Below are positions 42,996-51,114 of a DNA stretch of 64,000 nt, one piece after another. Numbering within the stretch: the stretch's first letter is position 1; every line of letters begins with the position of its first letter. Both the position numbers and the translations under genes were made by a program. The stretch covers positions 2,418,001-2,482,000 of the forward strand of contig NC_008048.1 in the NCBI RefSeq assembly GCF_000013985.1. The letters are read 5' to 3'. Below the pieces are notes generated by a model. That model saw nothing but the letters and a program-made list of their open reading frames with translations, ran no database searches and had not been told where the DNA came from. Origin of the DNA: Sphingopyxis alaskensis RB2256 (GTDB lineage Bacteria > Pseudomonadota > Alphaproteobacteria > Sphingomonadales > Sphingomonadaceae).

Positions 42996-43910
42996 TTACT
43001 CCGCCGCCTCCTCGCTCGTCCGCCCCGCCGCCCAGCGCTCCTTGATCATCGCGCTCGTCGCGCGGCTGCCGTCGTGGCTCCAGCCGGGCTCGCGCCAGAT
43101 ATAGTCCAGCTTGTGCTTCCACGGCGCGTGCCAGACATCCTTCGCGATGCCGACCCATTCGTGCACCGCGGCCCACAAGATGTTGAAGCTGCCGAGCTGT
43201 CTGACGATGCCGTAGCGTACCGGCTCGTCGTCGCGTTCGGCGACGAAGCTGCCGAACAGCTTGTCCCAGATGATGAACACGCCCGCATAATTGGCGTCGA
43301 GGTAGCGCGGGTTCACCCCGTGATGGACGCGGTGGTGCGAGGGCGTGTTCATCACCGCCTCGAACCATCGGGGCATCCGCCGGATCGCCTCGGTATGGAT
43401 CCAGAACTGGTAGATCAGGTTGAGCCCCGCGCAGAAGAACACCATCGCGGGCGGAAAGCCGATCAGGAAGAGCGGAAGGCGAAAGATGAAGGCAAGGCTG
43501 AAGAAGCCCGTCCACGTCTGCCGGAGCGCGGTCGACAGATTATAGTGCTGCGAACTGTGGTGGATCACATGGCTCGCCCAGAACCAGCGCACGCGGTGCG
43601 CGCTGCGGTGAAAGGCATAATAGGCAAGGTCGTCGAGGACGAAGCAGAGGATCCACGCCCACCACCATTGCCCGAAGGTTATTCCGATGTCGAACAGCCG
43701 GAATTGATGGATCCAGACCGCCATGCCGATCACCGCCGCGCCGACCAATGCGCCCGCGACCTGACTGCCTGTGCCGAGCAGCAGCGAGGTCAGCGTATCG
43801 CGCGCTTCATAGCGGCTCCGGTCCTTGCGCCGCGACACGATCATTTCGACGATCAGCAACAGGATGAAGCCGGGCACCGCATAGGCGACGGGATCGGGCA
43901 GTTCAGCCAC
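42996..43910 (-). CDS. Sterol desaturase/fatty acid hydroxylase family protein
   Basis: A 304-residue inner-membrane protein with four or five membrane segments. The di-iron histidine clusters are intact: HRSAHRVRWFWASHVIHHSSQH (near residues 105-127, HxxxH and HxxHH patterns) and, further on, HHRVHHG near residue 198. It would hydroxylate or desaturate a lipid; the substrate is unknown. GTG 43910 is the start because GGGAGGTG lies five bases upstream. It overlaps the upstream gene by eight bases, so it is in one operon with it and the DUF/TIGR01244 gene. Confidence 0.9.
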   Translation of the reverse strand: MAELPDPVAYAVPGFILLLIVEMIVSRRKDRSRYEARDTLTSLLLGTGSQVAGALVGAAVIGMAVWIHQFRLFDIGITFGQWWWAWILCFVLDDLAYYAFHRSAHRVRWFWASHVIHHSSQHYNLSTALRQTWTGFFSLAFIFRLPLFLIGFPPAMVFFCAGLNLIYQFWIHTEAIRRMPRWFEAVMNTPSHHRVHHGVNPRYLDANYAGVFIIWDKLFGSFVAERDDEPVRYGIVRQLGSFNILWAAVHEWVGIAKDVWHAPWKHKLDYIWREPGWSHDGSRATSAMIKERWAAGRTSEEAAE

Positions 43911-44307
43911 GCACCACCTCCCGCATCCGGCTCGCCCACATCCCCGCATCCTTCCCCAGTTGCAGCGTCACCGCGCCGAACGTTTTTTCGGGCATCGTCA
44001 GCGTCAGGAAGTCCTTGTCGAGCCGACCGATCACGCCGGCATCGACCGGCCGCGCCGCGAAATGATTGCCGTGCGCGCGGATCAGCAGCATCCGTCCTTC
44101 GCCATTGCGAACGATCGCGGCAAAGCCCGCGCGGTCGCGCCCCGCCTCGACCCCGCGAAACCCGGCCTCGGCCTCTTCGGCGAGGCGGATCGCATGGGCT
44201 TCATCCGCGATCCGCGGATCGGCGCCCAGTTCGAGTTTCCCGACCAGCCAGGCGACGAACAGCACCGCGACGAGCGACGCGCCCGTCTGAACAAGAACCG
44301 CCGTCAC
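43903..44307 (-). CDS. Hypothetical membrane-anchored protein
   Basis: A 134-residue protein with one N-terminal hydrophobic segment (VLVQTGASLVAVLFVAWLVG) then a soluble part containing GFAAIVRNGEGRMLLIRAHG and LDKDFLTLTMPEKTFGAVTLQLG. No domain was recognised. It overlaps the downstream hydroxylase by eight bases and the upstream gene by four, so it is co-translated in a three-gene operon. Its role is unknown. Confidence 0.75.
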   Translation of the reverse strand: MTAVLVQTGASLVAVLFVAWLVGKLELGADPRIADEAHAIRLAEEAEAGFRGVEAGRDRAGFAAIVRNGEGRMLLIRAHGNHFAARPVDAGVIGRLDKDFLTLTMPEKTFGAVTLQLGKDAGMWASRMREVVRG

Positions 44308-44738
44308 CGTTCCCCCGCCAGCGCGTCGAGCATCGGCCGCAACCCCGACAGATCATAGCCCGCCTTCGCCGCAGCCTCGACGATCGCGCCGACATCCTCG
44401 CCGGCGCGCGCACGCGCCAGCGCCCATAAATGCGTCGAGCGCGTTCCCGACCGGCAATAGGCGAGGATCGGTCCGGTCGCATCGCCGAGCAACTTGTCGA
44501 GCGCGTCGATCTGCGCGTGGCTGAACCCGGAACGGCCGATCGGGATCGCGGCATAGGCCAGCCCCTCGGCGGCGCAAGCGTGAGCAATTTCGTCGCCTTG
44601 GGGCGCCGCGGGCTCCTCGCCGTCGGGGCGGTTGTTGATCACCATCGCAAAGCCTTGCGCTTTCGCTTCGGCGACATCGGTGATACCGATCTGTGGCGCG
44701 ACGCTGAACTGGGCGGACAGGGGACGAAAATCGCTCAT
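44304..44738 (-). CDS. TIGR01244 family sulfur transferase/phosphatase-like protein
   Basis: A 144-residue protein of the beta-lactamase-hydrolase-like (TIGR01244) group. It starts MSDFRPLSAQFSVAPQIG; the active-site P-loop is AYCRSGTRSTHLWA near residue 92 with the catalytic Cys. Such domains also occur in Blh/Bigr proteins. It would act in the cytoplasm on a phosphoryl or sulfuryl substrate; no substrate can be assigned. It overlaps the next gene by four bases (ATGA). Confidence 0.88.
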   Translation of the reverse strand: MSDFRPLSAQFSVAPQIGITDVAEAKAQGFAMVINNRPDGEEPAAPQGDEIAHACAAEGLAYAAIPIGRSGFSHAQIDALDKLLGDATGPILAYCRSGTRSTHLWALARARAGEDVGAIVEAAAKAGYDLSGLRPMLDALAGER

Positions 44739-44835
44739 GTCCGCGATCTACTCCCGCCGACTGGCTGCTGACAAGCGTGAAGGTGCGGAGGCGACTTATG
44801 ACAATCTGATTTGGGCTGGCGAGCTGCCGTTGATA

Positions 44836-44972
44836 ATCCTCCCCATCGACTTGCGATGGGGAGGGGGACCGCCGCGAAGCGATGGTGGAGGGGCAGCGAG
44901 CGCTGCGCGCTCGCTGCCCCTCCGTCAGCCCTGCGGGCTGCCACCTCCCCATCGCAAGTCGATGGGGAGGAT
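44836..44972. repeat. Large paired palindrome (family F)
   Basis: 29-base arms ATCCTCCCCATCGACTTGCG... and its reverse complement at 44836-44864 and 44944-44972 face each other; each arm is itself close to palindromic. The inner part holds GGTGGAGGGGCAGCGAGCGC-TGCG-GCGCTCGCTGCCCC. It fills most of the gap before recQ. Confidence 0.85.
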
Positions 44973-45003
44973 ATTAGGGCAACTAACGGCCGCTCTCGAA
45001 CGA

Positions 45004-46785
45004 TCAGAACTGCCGGATCACATCCAGAAACGCATCGCCCCACGCCTCCAGTTTTTTGGCGCCGACGCCAGGAATCGCGGCAAGATCGCTGCGCGTCGCG
45101 GGGCGCTCGCTCGCCATCGCGCGCAGCACCGCGTCGTGGAACACGACATAGGGCGGCACCCCCGCCTCGGCGGCAAGCTCGCGCCGGATGCCGCGCAGTG
45201 CCTCGAACAGCGGATCGCCGACCGGATTGGCCGCCGCGCGGTCGCTGCGGCTCGCACGCTGCGTACGTTTCACCGGCGGCTCGGCGATCAGCACCGGCGC
45301 TTCGCCCTTCATCACCGCGCGGCCGGCGGGGCCGAACATCAGCCCGCCATGCTCGGTCGCCTGCAACGCCTCGCGCGCGACGAGCGTGCGGACCAGCGGC
45401 TTGATCAGCCGCGCTTCCTCGCCCTCGACGATTCCGAACACCGACAATTTGTCGTGCCCGCGGCTGACGACCCGTTCGTCGCTCCGCCCCGTCAGCACCG
45501 CCTCGACATGGCCCGCGCCGAAACTCTGACCCGTGCGATAGACCGCGCTCATCAATTTCTGCGCGAGCACCGTCGCATCGACCTGTTTCGGCGGGTCGAG
45601 GCAGGTGTCGCAATTGCCGCAGCGTGTGGGCGGATTTTCGCCGAAATGGCGGAGCAGCAGCGCGCGGCGGCACTGGGCCGTTTCGACCAGCGCCGCGAGC
45701 GCATTGAGGCGCGCGCGTTCGGCCGCGACGCGCGCCTCGGGCAGTTCGGACAAGCGCGCGCGGGCGCGCGCAAAATCATCGGCGGCCCACAGCATCAGCG
45801 CCTCGGCCGGGTCGCCGTCGCGCCCCGCGCGGCCCGTTTCCTGATAATAGCTTTCGATCGATTTCGGCAGGCCCGCGTGCGCGACGAAACGCACGTCGGG
45901 CTTGTCGATCCCCATGCCGAAGGCGACCGTCGCCGTGACGATGCCGTCCTCCGACGCGACAAAATCATGCTGCACCCGCGCGCGCCGCTCGGGGTCCAGC
46001 CCGGCGTGATAGGCGGCAACGCTGCGCCCCGTCGCGGCGGCGAGCCTTTCGGCCATGCGTTCGGTCCCGTCGCGCGTCGGGCAATAGACGATCCCCGGCC
46101 CCGGATTGGCGGCGATGAAATCGGCCAGCTGCTTCGCCGGGCTCACCCGCGGTGTTACCCGATAGCGGATATTCGGCCGGTCGAAGCCCGCGAGCACCAG
46201 CCCCTCGGCCGGAATGCCCAGCTGGACGAGAATATCCTCGCGCGTATGCTTGTCGGCGGTCGCCGTCAGCGCGAGCCGCGGAACGTCGGGAAAGGCATCG
46301 AGAAGCGGCCTGAGCAGCCGGTAATCGGGGCGGAAATCATGCCCCCATTCCGAAACGCAATGCGCCTCGTCGATCGCGAACAGCGCAGGTGCGCGCGCTT
46401 CCATGAGCGAGCGGAAGCCCTCGCCCGTCGCGCGCTCGGGCGTGATATAGAGAAGGTCGAGCTGCCCGTCGCGATAGGCCTGCCGCGTGTCGGCGAAATC
46501 GGCATCGACGCTGGTGAGCGACGCTGCTCTTATTCCCGCCGCGCGCGCGCCGCGCAGCTGGTCGTGCATCAGCGCGATCAGCGGCGACACGACGACGACG
46601 CAGCCCTCCAGCGCCACAGCGGGCAATTGATAGGTCAGCGATTTTCCTGCCCCCGTCGGCATCACCGCCAGCGTGCGCTCGCCCGCCATCACCCGCGCGA
46701 CCACCTCGCCCTGACGGCCCCGAAAGGCGTCGAAGCCGAAGGTGGATTTGAGCAGCGGGAGGAGCGCGTCGGCGGGAGAGGACAT
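45004..46785 (-). CDS. recQ: ATP-dependent DNA helicase RecQ
   Basis: A 593-residue helicase with motifs in order: PTGAGKSLTYQLP (I, near residue 43), IDEAHCVSEWGHDFR (II, near residue 140), LALTATADKHT (III) and YYQETGRAGRDG (VI, near residue 315). The zinc domain has CRRALLLRHFGE and CGNCDTCLDPP near residue 378-395, and an HRDC domain closes the protein with DLAAIPGVGAKKLEAWG. It unwinds duplex and branched DNA in repair. It is full length. The next gene upstream, aqpS, is not part of the same unit by its spacing. Confidence 0.97.
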   Translation of the reverse strand: MSSPADALLPLLKSTFGFDAFRGRQGEVVARVMAGERTLAVMPTGAGKSLTYQLPAVALEGCVVVVSPLIALMHDQLRGARAAGIRAASLTSVDADFADTRQAYRDGQLDLLYITPERATGEGFRSLMEARAPALFAIDEAHCVSEWGHDFRPDYRLLRPLLDAFPDVPRLALTATADKHTREDILVQLGIPAEGLVLAGFDRPNIRYRVTPRVSPAKQLADFIAANPGPGIVYCPTRDGTERMAERLAAATGRSVAAYHAGLDPERRARVQHDFVASEDGIVTATVAFGMGIDKPDVRFVAHAGLPKSIESYYQETGRAGRDGDPAEALMLWAADDFARARARLSELPEARVAAERARLNALAALVETAQCRRALLLRHFGENPPTRCGNCDTCLDPPKQVDATVLAQKLMSAVYRTGQSFGAGHVEAVLTGRSDERVVSRGHDKLSVFGIVEGEEARLIKPLVRTLVAREALQATEHGGLMFGPAGRAVMKGEAPVLIAEPPVKRTQRASRSDRAAANPVGDPLFEALRGIRRELAAEAGVPPYVVFHDAVLRAMASERPATRSDLAAIPGVGAKKLEAWGDAFLDVIRQF

Positions 46786-46824
46786 GACCCCGCCCTAGCA
46801 AGCGCGGCCATGCGACGGTAGGGG

Positions 46825-47484
46825 TTATGCCGCCGCCTCCCCGGCAAACAACCAGCGCCCGTACATCCAGGCCGCCACCGCGCCGCCGAGCTGCGCCGTC
46901 ACAAAGGCGGGCACGTCGGCGGGTGCGATGCCGGCGAAACTGTCCGACAGGCTGCGCGCGACGGCAATGGCGGGATTGGCGAAACTCGTCGACGAGGTGA
47001 ACCAATAGGCGGCGGTGATATAGAGCGCGACGCTGGGTGCGACCCAATCGGGGCGGTGGCGCACGGTGCCGAGGATCGTCAGAATCAGGCCAAAGGTCGC
47101 GACGAACTCGCCCGCCCACTGCCCGCTGCCCGTGCGCGCCTTCTCCGAGAATTGCAGCAGCGGCAAGTCGAACATCAGATGCGCCGCCCACACGCCAAGA
47201 ATACCGCCCGCAAGCTGCGCGGCGACGTAAAGGGCCGCGGCGCGCGGTGCAATGCGGCGGCCGAGCGCCATCACCAGCGTCACCGCCGGGTTGAAATGCG
47301 CCCCCGACACCGGCCCCAGCATCGCGATCAGCACGAATAATATCGCGCCGGTCGCGAGCGCATTGGCGAGCAGCGCAATCCCGACATTGCCGCCCGACAG
47401 CGTCTCCGCCATGATTCCCGATCCAACGACCGCCGCGAACAGGAAAAAGCTGCCGATCGCTTCGGCCGCGATCTGCCGGGTCAC
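46825..47484 (-). CDS. aqpS: Aquaglyceroporin in an arsenic operon (AqpS-like)
   Basis: A 219-residue MIP-family channel with six membrane segments. The two half-helix motifs are HFNPAVTL near residue 64 (NPA) and ANPAIAVARSL near residue 174 (NPA). The GTG at 47484 overlaps the arsC stop by four bases, so arsC and aqpS are coupled. In Sinorhizobium meliloti AqpS gives arsenite a way out in the absence of an ArsB pump; the gene order here suggests the same. Strictly, glycerol or arsenite permeation is not readable from sequence. Confidence 0.88.
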   Translation of the reverse strand: MTRQIAAEAIGSFFLFAAVVGSGIMAETLSGGNVGIALLANALATGAILFVLIAMLGPVSGAHFNPAVTLVMALGRRIAPRAAALYVAAQLAGGILGVWAAHLMFDLPLLQFSEKARTGSGQWAGEFVATFGLILTILGTVRHRPDWVAPSVALYITAAYWFTSSTSFANPAIAVARSLSDSFAGIAPADVPAFVTAQLGGAVAAWMYGRWLFAGEAAA

Positions 47485-47984
47485 GCCGCGCCCTCCATCT
47501 GTCCGATTGCGTTCAGCGTGGCGCGCCGCTCGGCCGCCGTCATGGTTTCGAGCGGCAGCGCGAGCATCGCCGCGACGCGCATTTCGAGCAGCCGCCAGGT
47601 TTCGGCGAAGGCCGCATCCTCGGCCGCCGCGCCGCCCGGCGCATCGGCGGGGTCGGCAAGCCCCCAATGCGCGCGCACCGGCGCGCCGGTGAACAGCGGG
47701 CACGCCTCGCCCGCCGCATTGCCGCACACGGTGATCGCGATGTCGATGCGGGGCGCGCCCGGCGCGGCGAATTCGTCCCAGCTTTTCGAGCGGAACGCTG
47801 CCACGTCAAAACCCTTTGCGCGGAGCAGGCGGAGCGCCGCGGGGTGCGGTGCACCCCTCGGCTTGCTCCCCGCGCTGAACGCAGTGAGCCGCCCTTCGCC
47901 CATGCGCCCGACCAGCGCCTCGCCCAAGATGCTGCGCGCCGAATTGCCGGTGCAGAGCACCAGCACGCCAAGCCCCCCGGTCAC
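47481..47984 (-). CDS. arsC: Arsenate reductase, low-molecular-weight phosphatase type
   Basis: A 167-residue protein with GTG 47984, beginning LGVLVLCTGNSARSILGEAL; the catalytic Cys is in LCTGNSARS near residue 9. Further Cys are in TVCGNAAGEACPL near residue 88 and are candidates for the redox relay. The fold is that of thioredoxin- or mycothiol-linked arsenate reductases (LMW-PTP family), which reduce arsenate to arsenite. It follows arsI by four bases and precedes aqpS, giving the arsenite it makes a channel for exit. Confidence 0.9.
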   Translation of the reverse strand: MTGGLGVLVLCTGNSARSILGEALVGRMGEGRLTAFSAGSKPRGAPHPAALRLLRAKGFDVAAFRSKSWDEFAAPGAPRIDIAITVCGNAAGEACPLFTGAPVRAHWGLADPADAPGGAAAEDAAFAETWRLLEMRVAAMLALPLETMTAAERRATLNAIGQMEGAA

Positions 47985-47988
47985 GGCG

Positions 47989-48474
47989 TCAGCAACAGAC
48001 GTTCGGCGCGGACGCCGGGCGCACCTCGACTGTCGCAGGCACGCAACACGCGCCTTCGGCAGCGTCGGCCGACGCCAGCGGCGCAAAATCGGGGCTGTCG
48101 CCGTACACCGTCGCCTCGCCATTGGTCAGAAAGGCTTCCCACACCACCCCGTCGGGATCGGCGATCCAGCTTTTTTCGGACTTGGCGTAGCAACAGGTCG
48201 TCGCGCCCTCTTCGAGCACCGGGGCGCCGGCGTCCTTCAAACGGCCGTAGACCGCCTTCAGCTCATCGGCATCCTCGACTTGCAAGCCGACATGCTCGAT
48301 CCCGCGATGCGCGCCGTCGCGCACCGAGATGGCGAAATTGATCCGCGGATCGTCGAGCATCCATTTGGCATAATCGGGCTTGGTCACGCTCGGCGCCGCG
48401 CCGAACAGCCCGCTGTAAAAGGCGATCGACTTGTCGAGGTCGGCAACGCCGACATGCATGTGGAACCGGCTCAT
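47989..48474 (-). CDS. arsI: ArsI/CadI-family C-As lyase-like metalloenzyme
   Basis: A 161-residue VOC-fold protein beginning MSRFHMHVGVADLDKSIAFYS. Metal-ligand candidates are His near residue 7 (HVGV), His near residue 63 (IEHVGLQVED) and a Glu in VVWEAFLT near residue 115; the vicinal cysteines ATTCCYAK near residue 96 match the arsenic-binding pair of ArsI. ArsI dioxygenases cleave the C-As bond of methylarsenite. The C terminus adds GACCVPATVEVRPA and ends NVCC, more Cys than the canonical protein. The ATG overlaps the arsR stop by four bases. Confidence 0.88.
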   Translation of the reverse strand: MSRFHMHVGVADLDKSIAFYSGLFGAAPSVTKPDYAKWMLDDPRINFAISVRDGAHRGIEHVGLQVEDADELKAVYGRLKDAGAPVLEEGATTCCYAKSEKSWIADPDGVVWEAFLTNGEATVYGDSPDFAPLASADAAEGACCVPATVEVRPASAPNVCC

Positions 48475-48815
48475 GCGCTTTTCCTTTCGCCGTTGGTTTC
48501 GGTGGCACATCCCGCCGCGGGCGCACAGACCGCCCCGCCGCAGCAATTTTCCATGAGGAAGCCGACGAGCGCGGTCATCGCGCCATAATCGGCCGAATAG
48601 ATGAGCGAGCGCCCCTCGCGCCGCTGCGCGATCAGCCCCGCGTTGGCGAGCTGCGCCAGATGGAAGGACAGCGACGACGCCGGAACCCCCAGCGCCTCGG
48701 CAATCGTTCCCGCCGCAAGTCCGTCGGGGCCCGCCTGCACGAGCAGCCGGAACAGCGCCAGCCGATGCTCCTGCGCCAGCGCGCCGAGCGCGCGGATAAC
48801 GGTTTCGGATTCCAT
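48471..48815 (-). CDS. arsR: ArsR family arsenic-responsive repressor
   Basis: A 114-residue winged-helix repressor. The HTH region has LAAGTIAEALGVPASSLSFHLAQLANAGLI near residues 35-65, then GRSLIYSADY. The C terminus has NCCGGAVCAPAAGC with several Cys, resembling C-terminal As(III) sensors of the Acidithiobacillus ArsR type. The start is among three nested ATGs (48827, 48821, 48815); 48815 leaves GGAG six bases upstream. It is the first gene of arsR-arsI-arsC-aqpS, and a dyad operator lies just upstream (48838-48897). Confidence 0.9.
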   Translation of the reverse strand: MESETVIRALGALAQEHRLALFRLLVQAGPDGLAAGTIAEALGVPASSLSFHLAQLANAGLIAQRREGRSLIYSADYGAMTALVGFLMENCCGGAVCAPAAGCATETNGERKSA

Positions 48816-48837
48816 CGTCATCTCCATGTTTTGATGA

Positions 48838-48897
48838 TTGTCGAAATATGGAAATAAGCGATGCAGGTCAACAGATATTTCGACAAACGTCGAAATA
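48838..48897 (-). promoter_or_regulatory. Nested dyads upstream of arsR, candidate ArsR operator
   Basis: ATTTCGAC-AAAC-GTCGAAAT (48877-48896) is a perfect palindrome, extended by T/A to 9-base arms. TTGTCGAAATAT at 48838-48849 is a 12-base inverted match to ATATTTCGACAA at 48875-48886. Three TCGAAAT units thus lie within 60 bases. ArsR dimers bind such dyads; direct binding is not shown. Confidence 0.65.
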
Positions 48898-48935
48898 ATT
48901 TGATGCCTCGTCATTGCGAGCGAAGCTGCCCGGTC

Positions 48936-50750
48936 CTAAACCGTCCCCTCCTCCTTCTCCGCCTGCTGCCGCGCCCACATGTCGGCGTAGAGCCCGCGCA
49001 TCCGCAGCAGTTCGTCGTGCGTCCCCGTCTCGGCGACGCGGCCCTTGTCGAGCACGATGATGCGGTCGGCGTTCGTCACCGTCGACAGGCGGTGCGCGAT
49101 CACCAGCGTCGTTCGCCGCGCCGCGATGCGCTCCAGCGTATCCTGGATCGCCGCCTCGGTGCGGCTGTCGAGCGCGCTCGTCGCTTCGTCGAGGATCAGC
49201 ACCGGCGGGTTCTTGAGCAACGTTCGTGCAATCGCGACGCGCTGCTTCTCGCCGCCCGACAGTTTCAGCCCGCGCTCGCCGACCTCGGTGTCATAACCCT
49301 GCGGTAGCAAGGCGATAAAGCCGTCGATCGCCGCGCCCTCGGCTGCCGCTGCAATCTCCTCGGCGCTCGCCCCCTCGCGGCCATAGGCGATATTGTAACC
49401 GATCGAATCGTTGAACAGCACCGTGTCCTGCGGAACGATGCCGATGCTCGCGCGCAGGCTCGCCTGCGTCACCTGCGATATGTCCTGCCCGTCGATCAGG
49501 ATGCGCCCGCCTTGCGGGTCATAGAAACGGAACAGCAGCCGCGCGATCGTCGACTTGCCCGCCCCCGAAGGCCCGACGATCGCCAGCGTCTCGCCCGCGC
49601 CGACGGCAAAGCTGACGCCGTTCAGGATCGTGCGGTCCGGCTCGTAACCGAAGACGACATTCTCGAACGTCACCGCCCCGCCGTTCACCACCAGCGGCCA
49701 GGCATCGGGTGCATCCGAAATCTCCGGCGGCGTGTCGATCAGGCGGAACATCGCTTCCATGTCGATCAGCCCTTGACGGATGACGCGATAGACCATGCCG
49801 AGCATGTCGAGCGGGCGGAACAGCTGGGCCAGAAGCGTGTTCACCAGCACGACGTCGCCGACCTTGTAGGCGCCGACCGACCAGCCCCACACCGTATAGG
49901 CCATCGCCCCGGCGAGCGCGGCGTTGGTGATCAGGCTCTGCCCGATATTGAGCCAGGCGAGGCTGTTCTCGCTTTTCACCGCGGCGCGCGCATATTGGTC
50001 GGCGACGTCGCGGTAACGCGCCTCCTCGCGCGCCTCGGCGCCGAAATATTTGACCGTCTCGTAATTGAGCAGGCTGTCGACGCTGCGCCCTATGGTCAGC
50101 GTGTCGAGGTCGTTCATCCGGGCGCGCAGCGCGTTGCGCCAGTCGGTCACCTTGCGCGTGAAGAGGATATAGACGACGACCATCAGCGCGGTCGCGCTCG
50201 CCAGGCCGAAGCTGAACCTGGTCCAGAAGATGATCAGCACCGCAGCGAGTTCGATGACCGTCGGCGCGATGTTGAAGAGCAGGAAATAGAGCATCGTGTC
50301 GATGCTCTTGGTCCCGCGCTCGATCACCTTGGTCACTTCGCCCGTTCGCCGCGCGAGATGAAAACGCAGGCTCAACGCGTGCAGGTGGCTGAAGGTCGCG
50401 ATCGCCAGCTCGCGTGTCGCATCCTGCCCGACGCGCTCGAACACAACATTGCGGAGGTTGTCGAACAGCACCCCGGCAAAGCGGGCGCCGGCATAAGCGA
50501 GGACCAGCCCGATCGCGAGCGCGACGCCTTCCTCCATCCCCGGCACCATCGCGTCGATCGCCGCGCCATAGAGGAAACCCATCGACAGCTGCACGCCCTT
50601 TGACGCCAGCACGATCAGCCCGGCCCCGACGATCCGCACCTTGTGGCCTCTGTGTCCCGCAGGCCACAGATAGGGCAGGAAACGCTTCAGCGTATCGAGA
50701 ACGGGCGGTTCCTTGGCCGCGTCGGCGGAGGTGGCGGTATCGGGCGGCAT
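48936..50750 (-). CDS. ABC transporter, Atm1/HMT1-like half transporter
   Basis: A 604-residue half transporter. Six membrane segments lie between about residues 40 and 320, with the Atm1-type NYETVKYFGAEAREEARY near residue 230. The ATPase has Walker A IVGPSGAGKSTIAR near residue 390, signature LKLSGGEKQRVAIART near residue 497, Walker B LILDEATSALDS near residue 518 and a switch His in VIAHRLSTV. The Atm1 type exports glutathione-bound sulfur or metal species. It follows the arsenic operon but is separated from arsR by the operator region; a link to arsenic is unproven. Confidence 0.93.
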   Translation of the reverse strand: MPPDTATSADAAKEPPVLDTLKRFLPYLWPAGHRGHKVRIVGAGLIVLASKGVQLSMGFLYGAAIDAMVPGMEEGVALAIGLVLAYAGARFAGVLFDNLRNVVFERVGQDATRELAIATFSHLHALSLRFHLARRTGEVTKVIERGTKSIDTMLYFLLFNIAPTVIELAAVLIIFWTRFSFGLASATALMVVVYILFTRKVTDWRNALRARMNDLDTLTIGRSVDSLLNYETVKYFGAEAREEARYRDVADQYARAAVKSENSLAWLNIGQSLITNAALAGAMAYTVWGWSVGAYKVGDVVLVNTLLAQLFRPLDMLGMVYRVIRQGLIDMEAMFRLIDTPPEISDAPDAWPLVVNGGAVTFENVVFGYEPDRTILNGVSFAVGAGETLAIVGPSGAGKSTIARLLFRFYDPQGGRILIDGQDISQVTQASLRASIGIVPQDTVLFNDSIGYNIAYGREGASAEEIAAAAEGAAIDGFIALLPQGYDTEVGERGLKLSGGEKQRVAIARTLLKNPPVLILDEATSALDSRTEAAIQDTLERIAARRTTLVIAHRLSTVTNADRIIVLDKGRVAETGTHDELLRMRGLYADMWARQQAEKEEGTV

Positions 50751-50857
50751 GCGCGCCCCATGTAGGGGGGCGCGAGCGGAAGGCCAAGCGGGCTGAACGG
50801 CGAAATCAAGCTATCTCGCCAATTCGTCATCCCGACGAAGGCCGGAATCTCGCAGAT

Positions 50858-51007
50858 CTAGAGTTTCTCGCGCGGCCCCAAATGCCGCATGATGCGCTCG
50901 ATCAGCCGCCGTTCCTCGGACGTAGGGGTCGGAATGATCGCCGCGGGCGGCTCGGCACGGCGACCGAGCAACGGACGGCGCAGCGGAACAAGGGGAGAGA
51001 AGCGCAT
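50858..51007 (-). CDS. Small protein, 49 residues
   Basis: The frame from ATG 51007 to the stop at 50858 encodes a 49-residue basic protein starting MRFSPLVPLRRPLLGRRA and ending LIERIMRHLGPREKL. Third codon positions are mostly G or C, as in native genes, and GGCGAG lies about seven bases upstream. The short stretch upstream (51016-51068) also encodes a 17-residue frame MADGSRTIAVPGG ... TAS, so a further peptide is possible. No relative is known to me. Confidence 0.5.
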   Translation of the reverse strand: MRFSPLVPLRRPLLGRRAEPPAAIIPTPTSEERRLIERIMRHLGPREKL

Positions 51008-51114
51008 CGGGGGCTCGCCTTTCAGGACGCGGTGTCGCCCCCCGGCACCGCAATGGTTCTGGACCCGTCGGCCATGGTGATGGCGCAGGGTTGCCGAGCC
51101 GTGAAAAGCGCTGG

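Noticed and set aside
44865..44943. Dense inverted repeats as a CRISPR array
   Set aside because: Only one pair of arms with no regular spacing or spacers; it belongs to the dispersed palindromic repeats.
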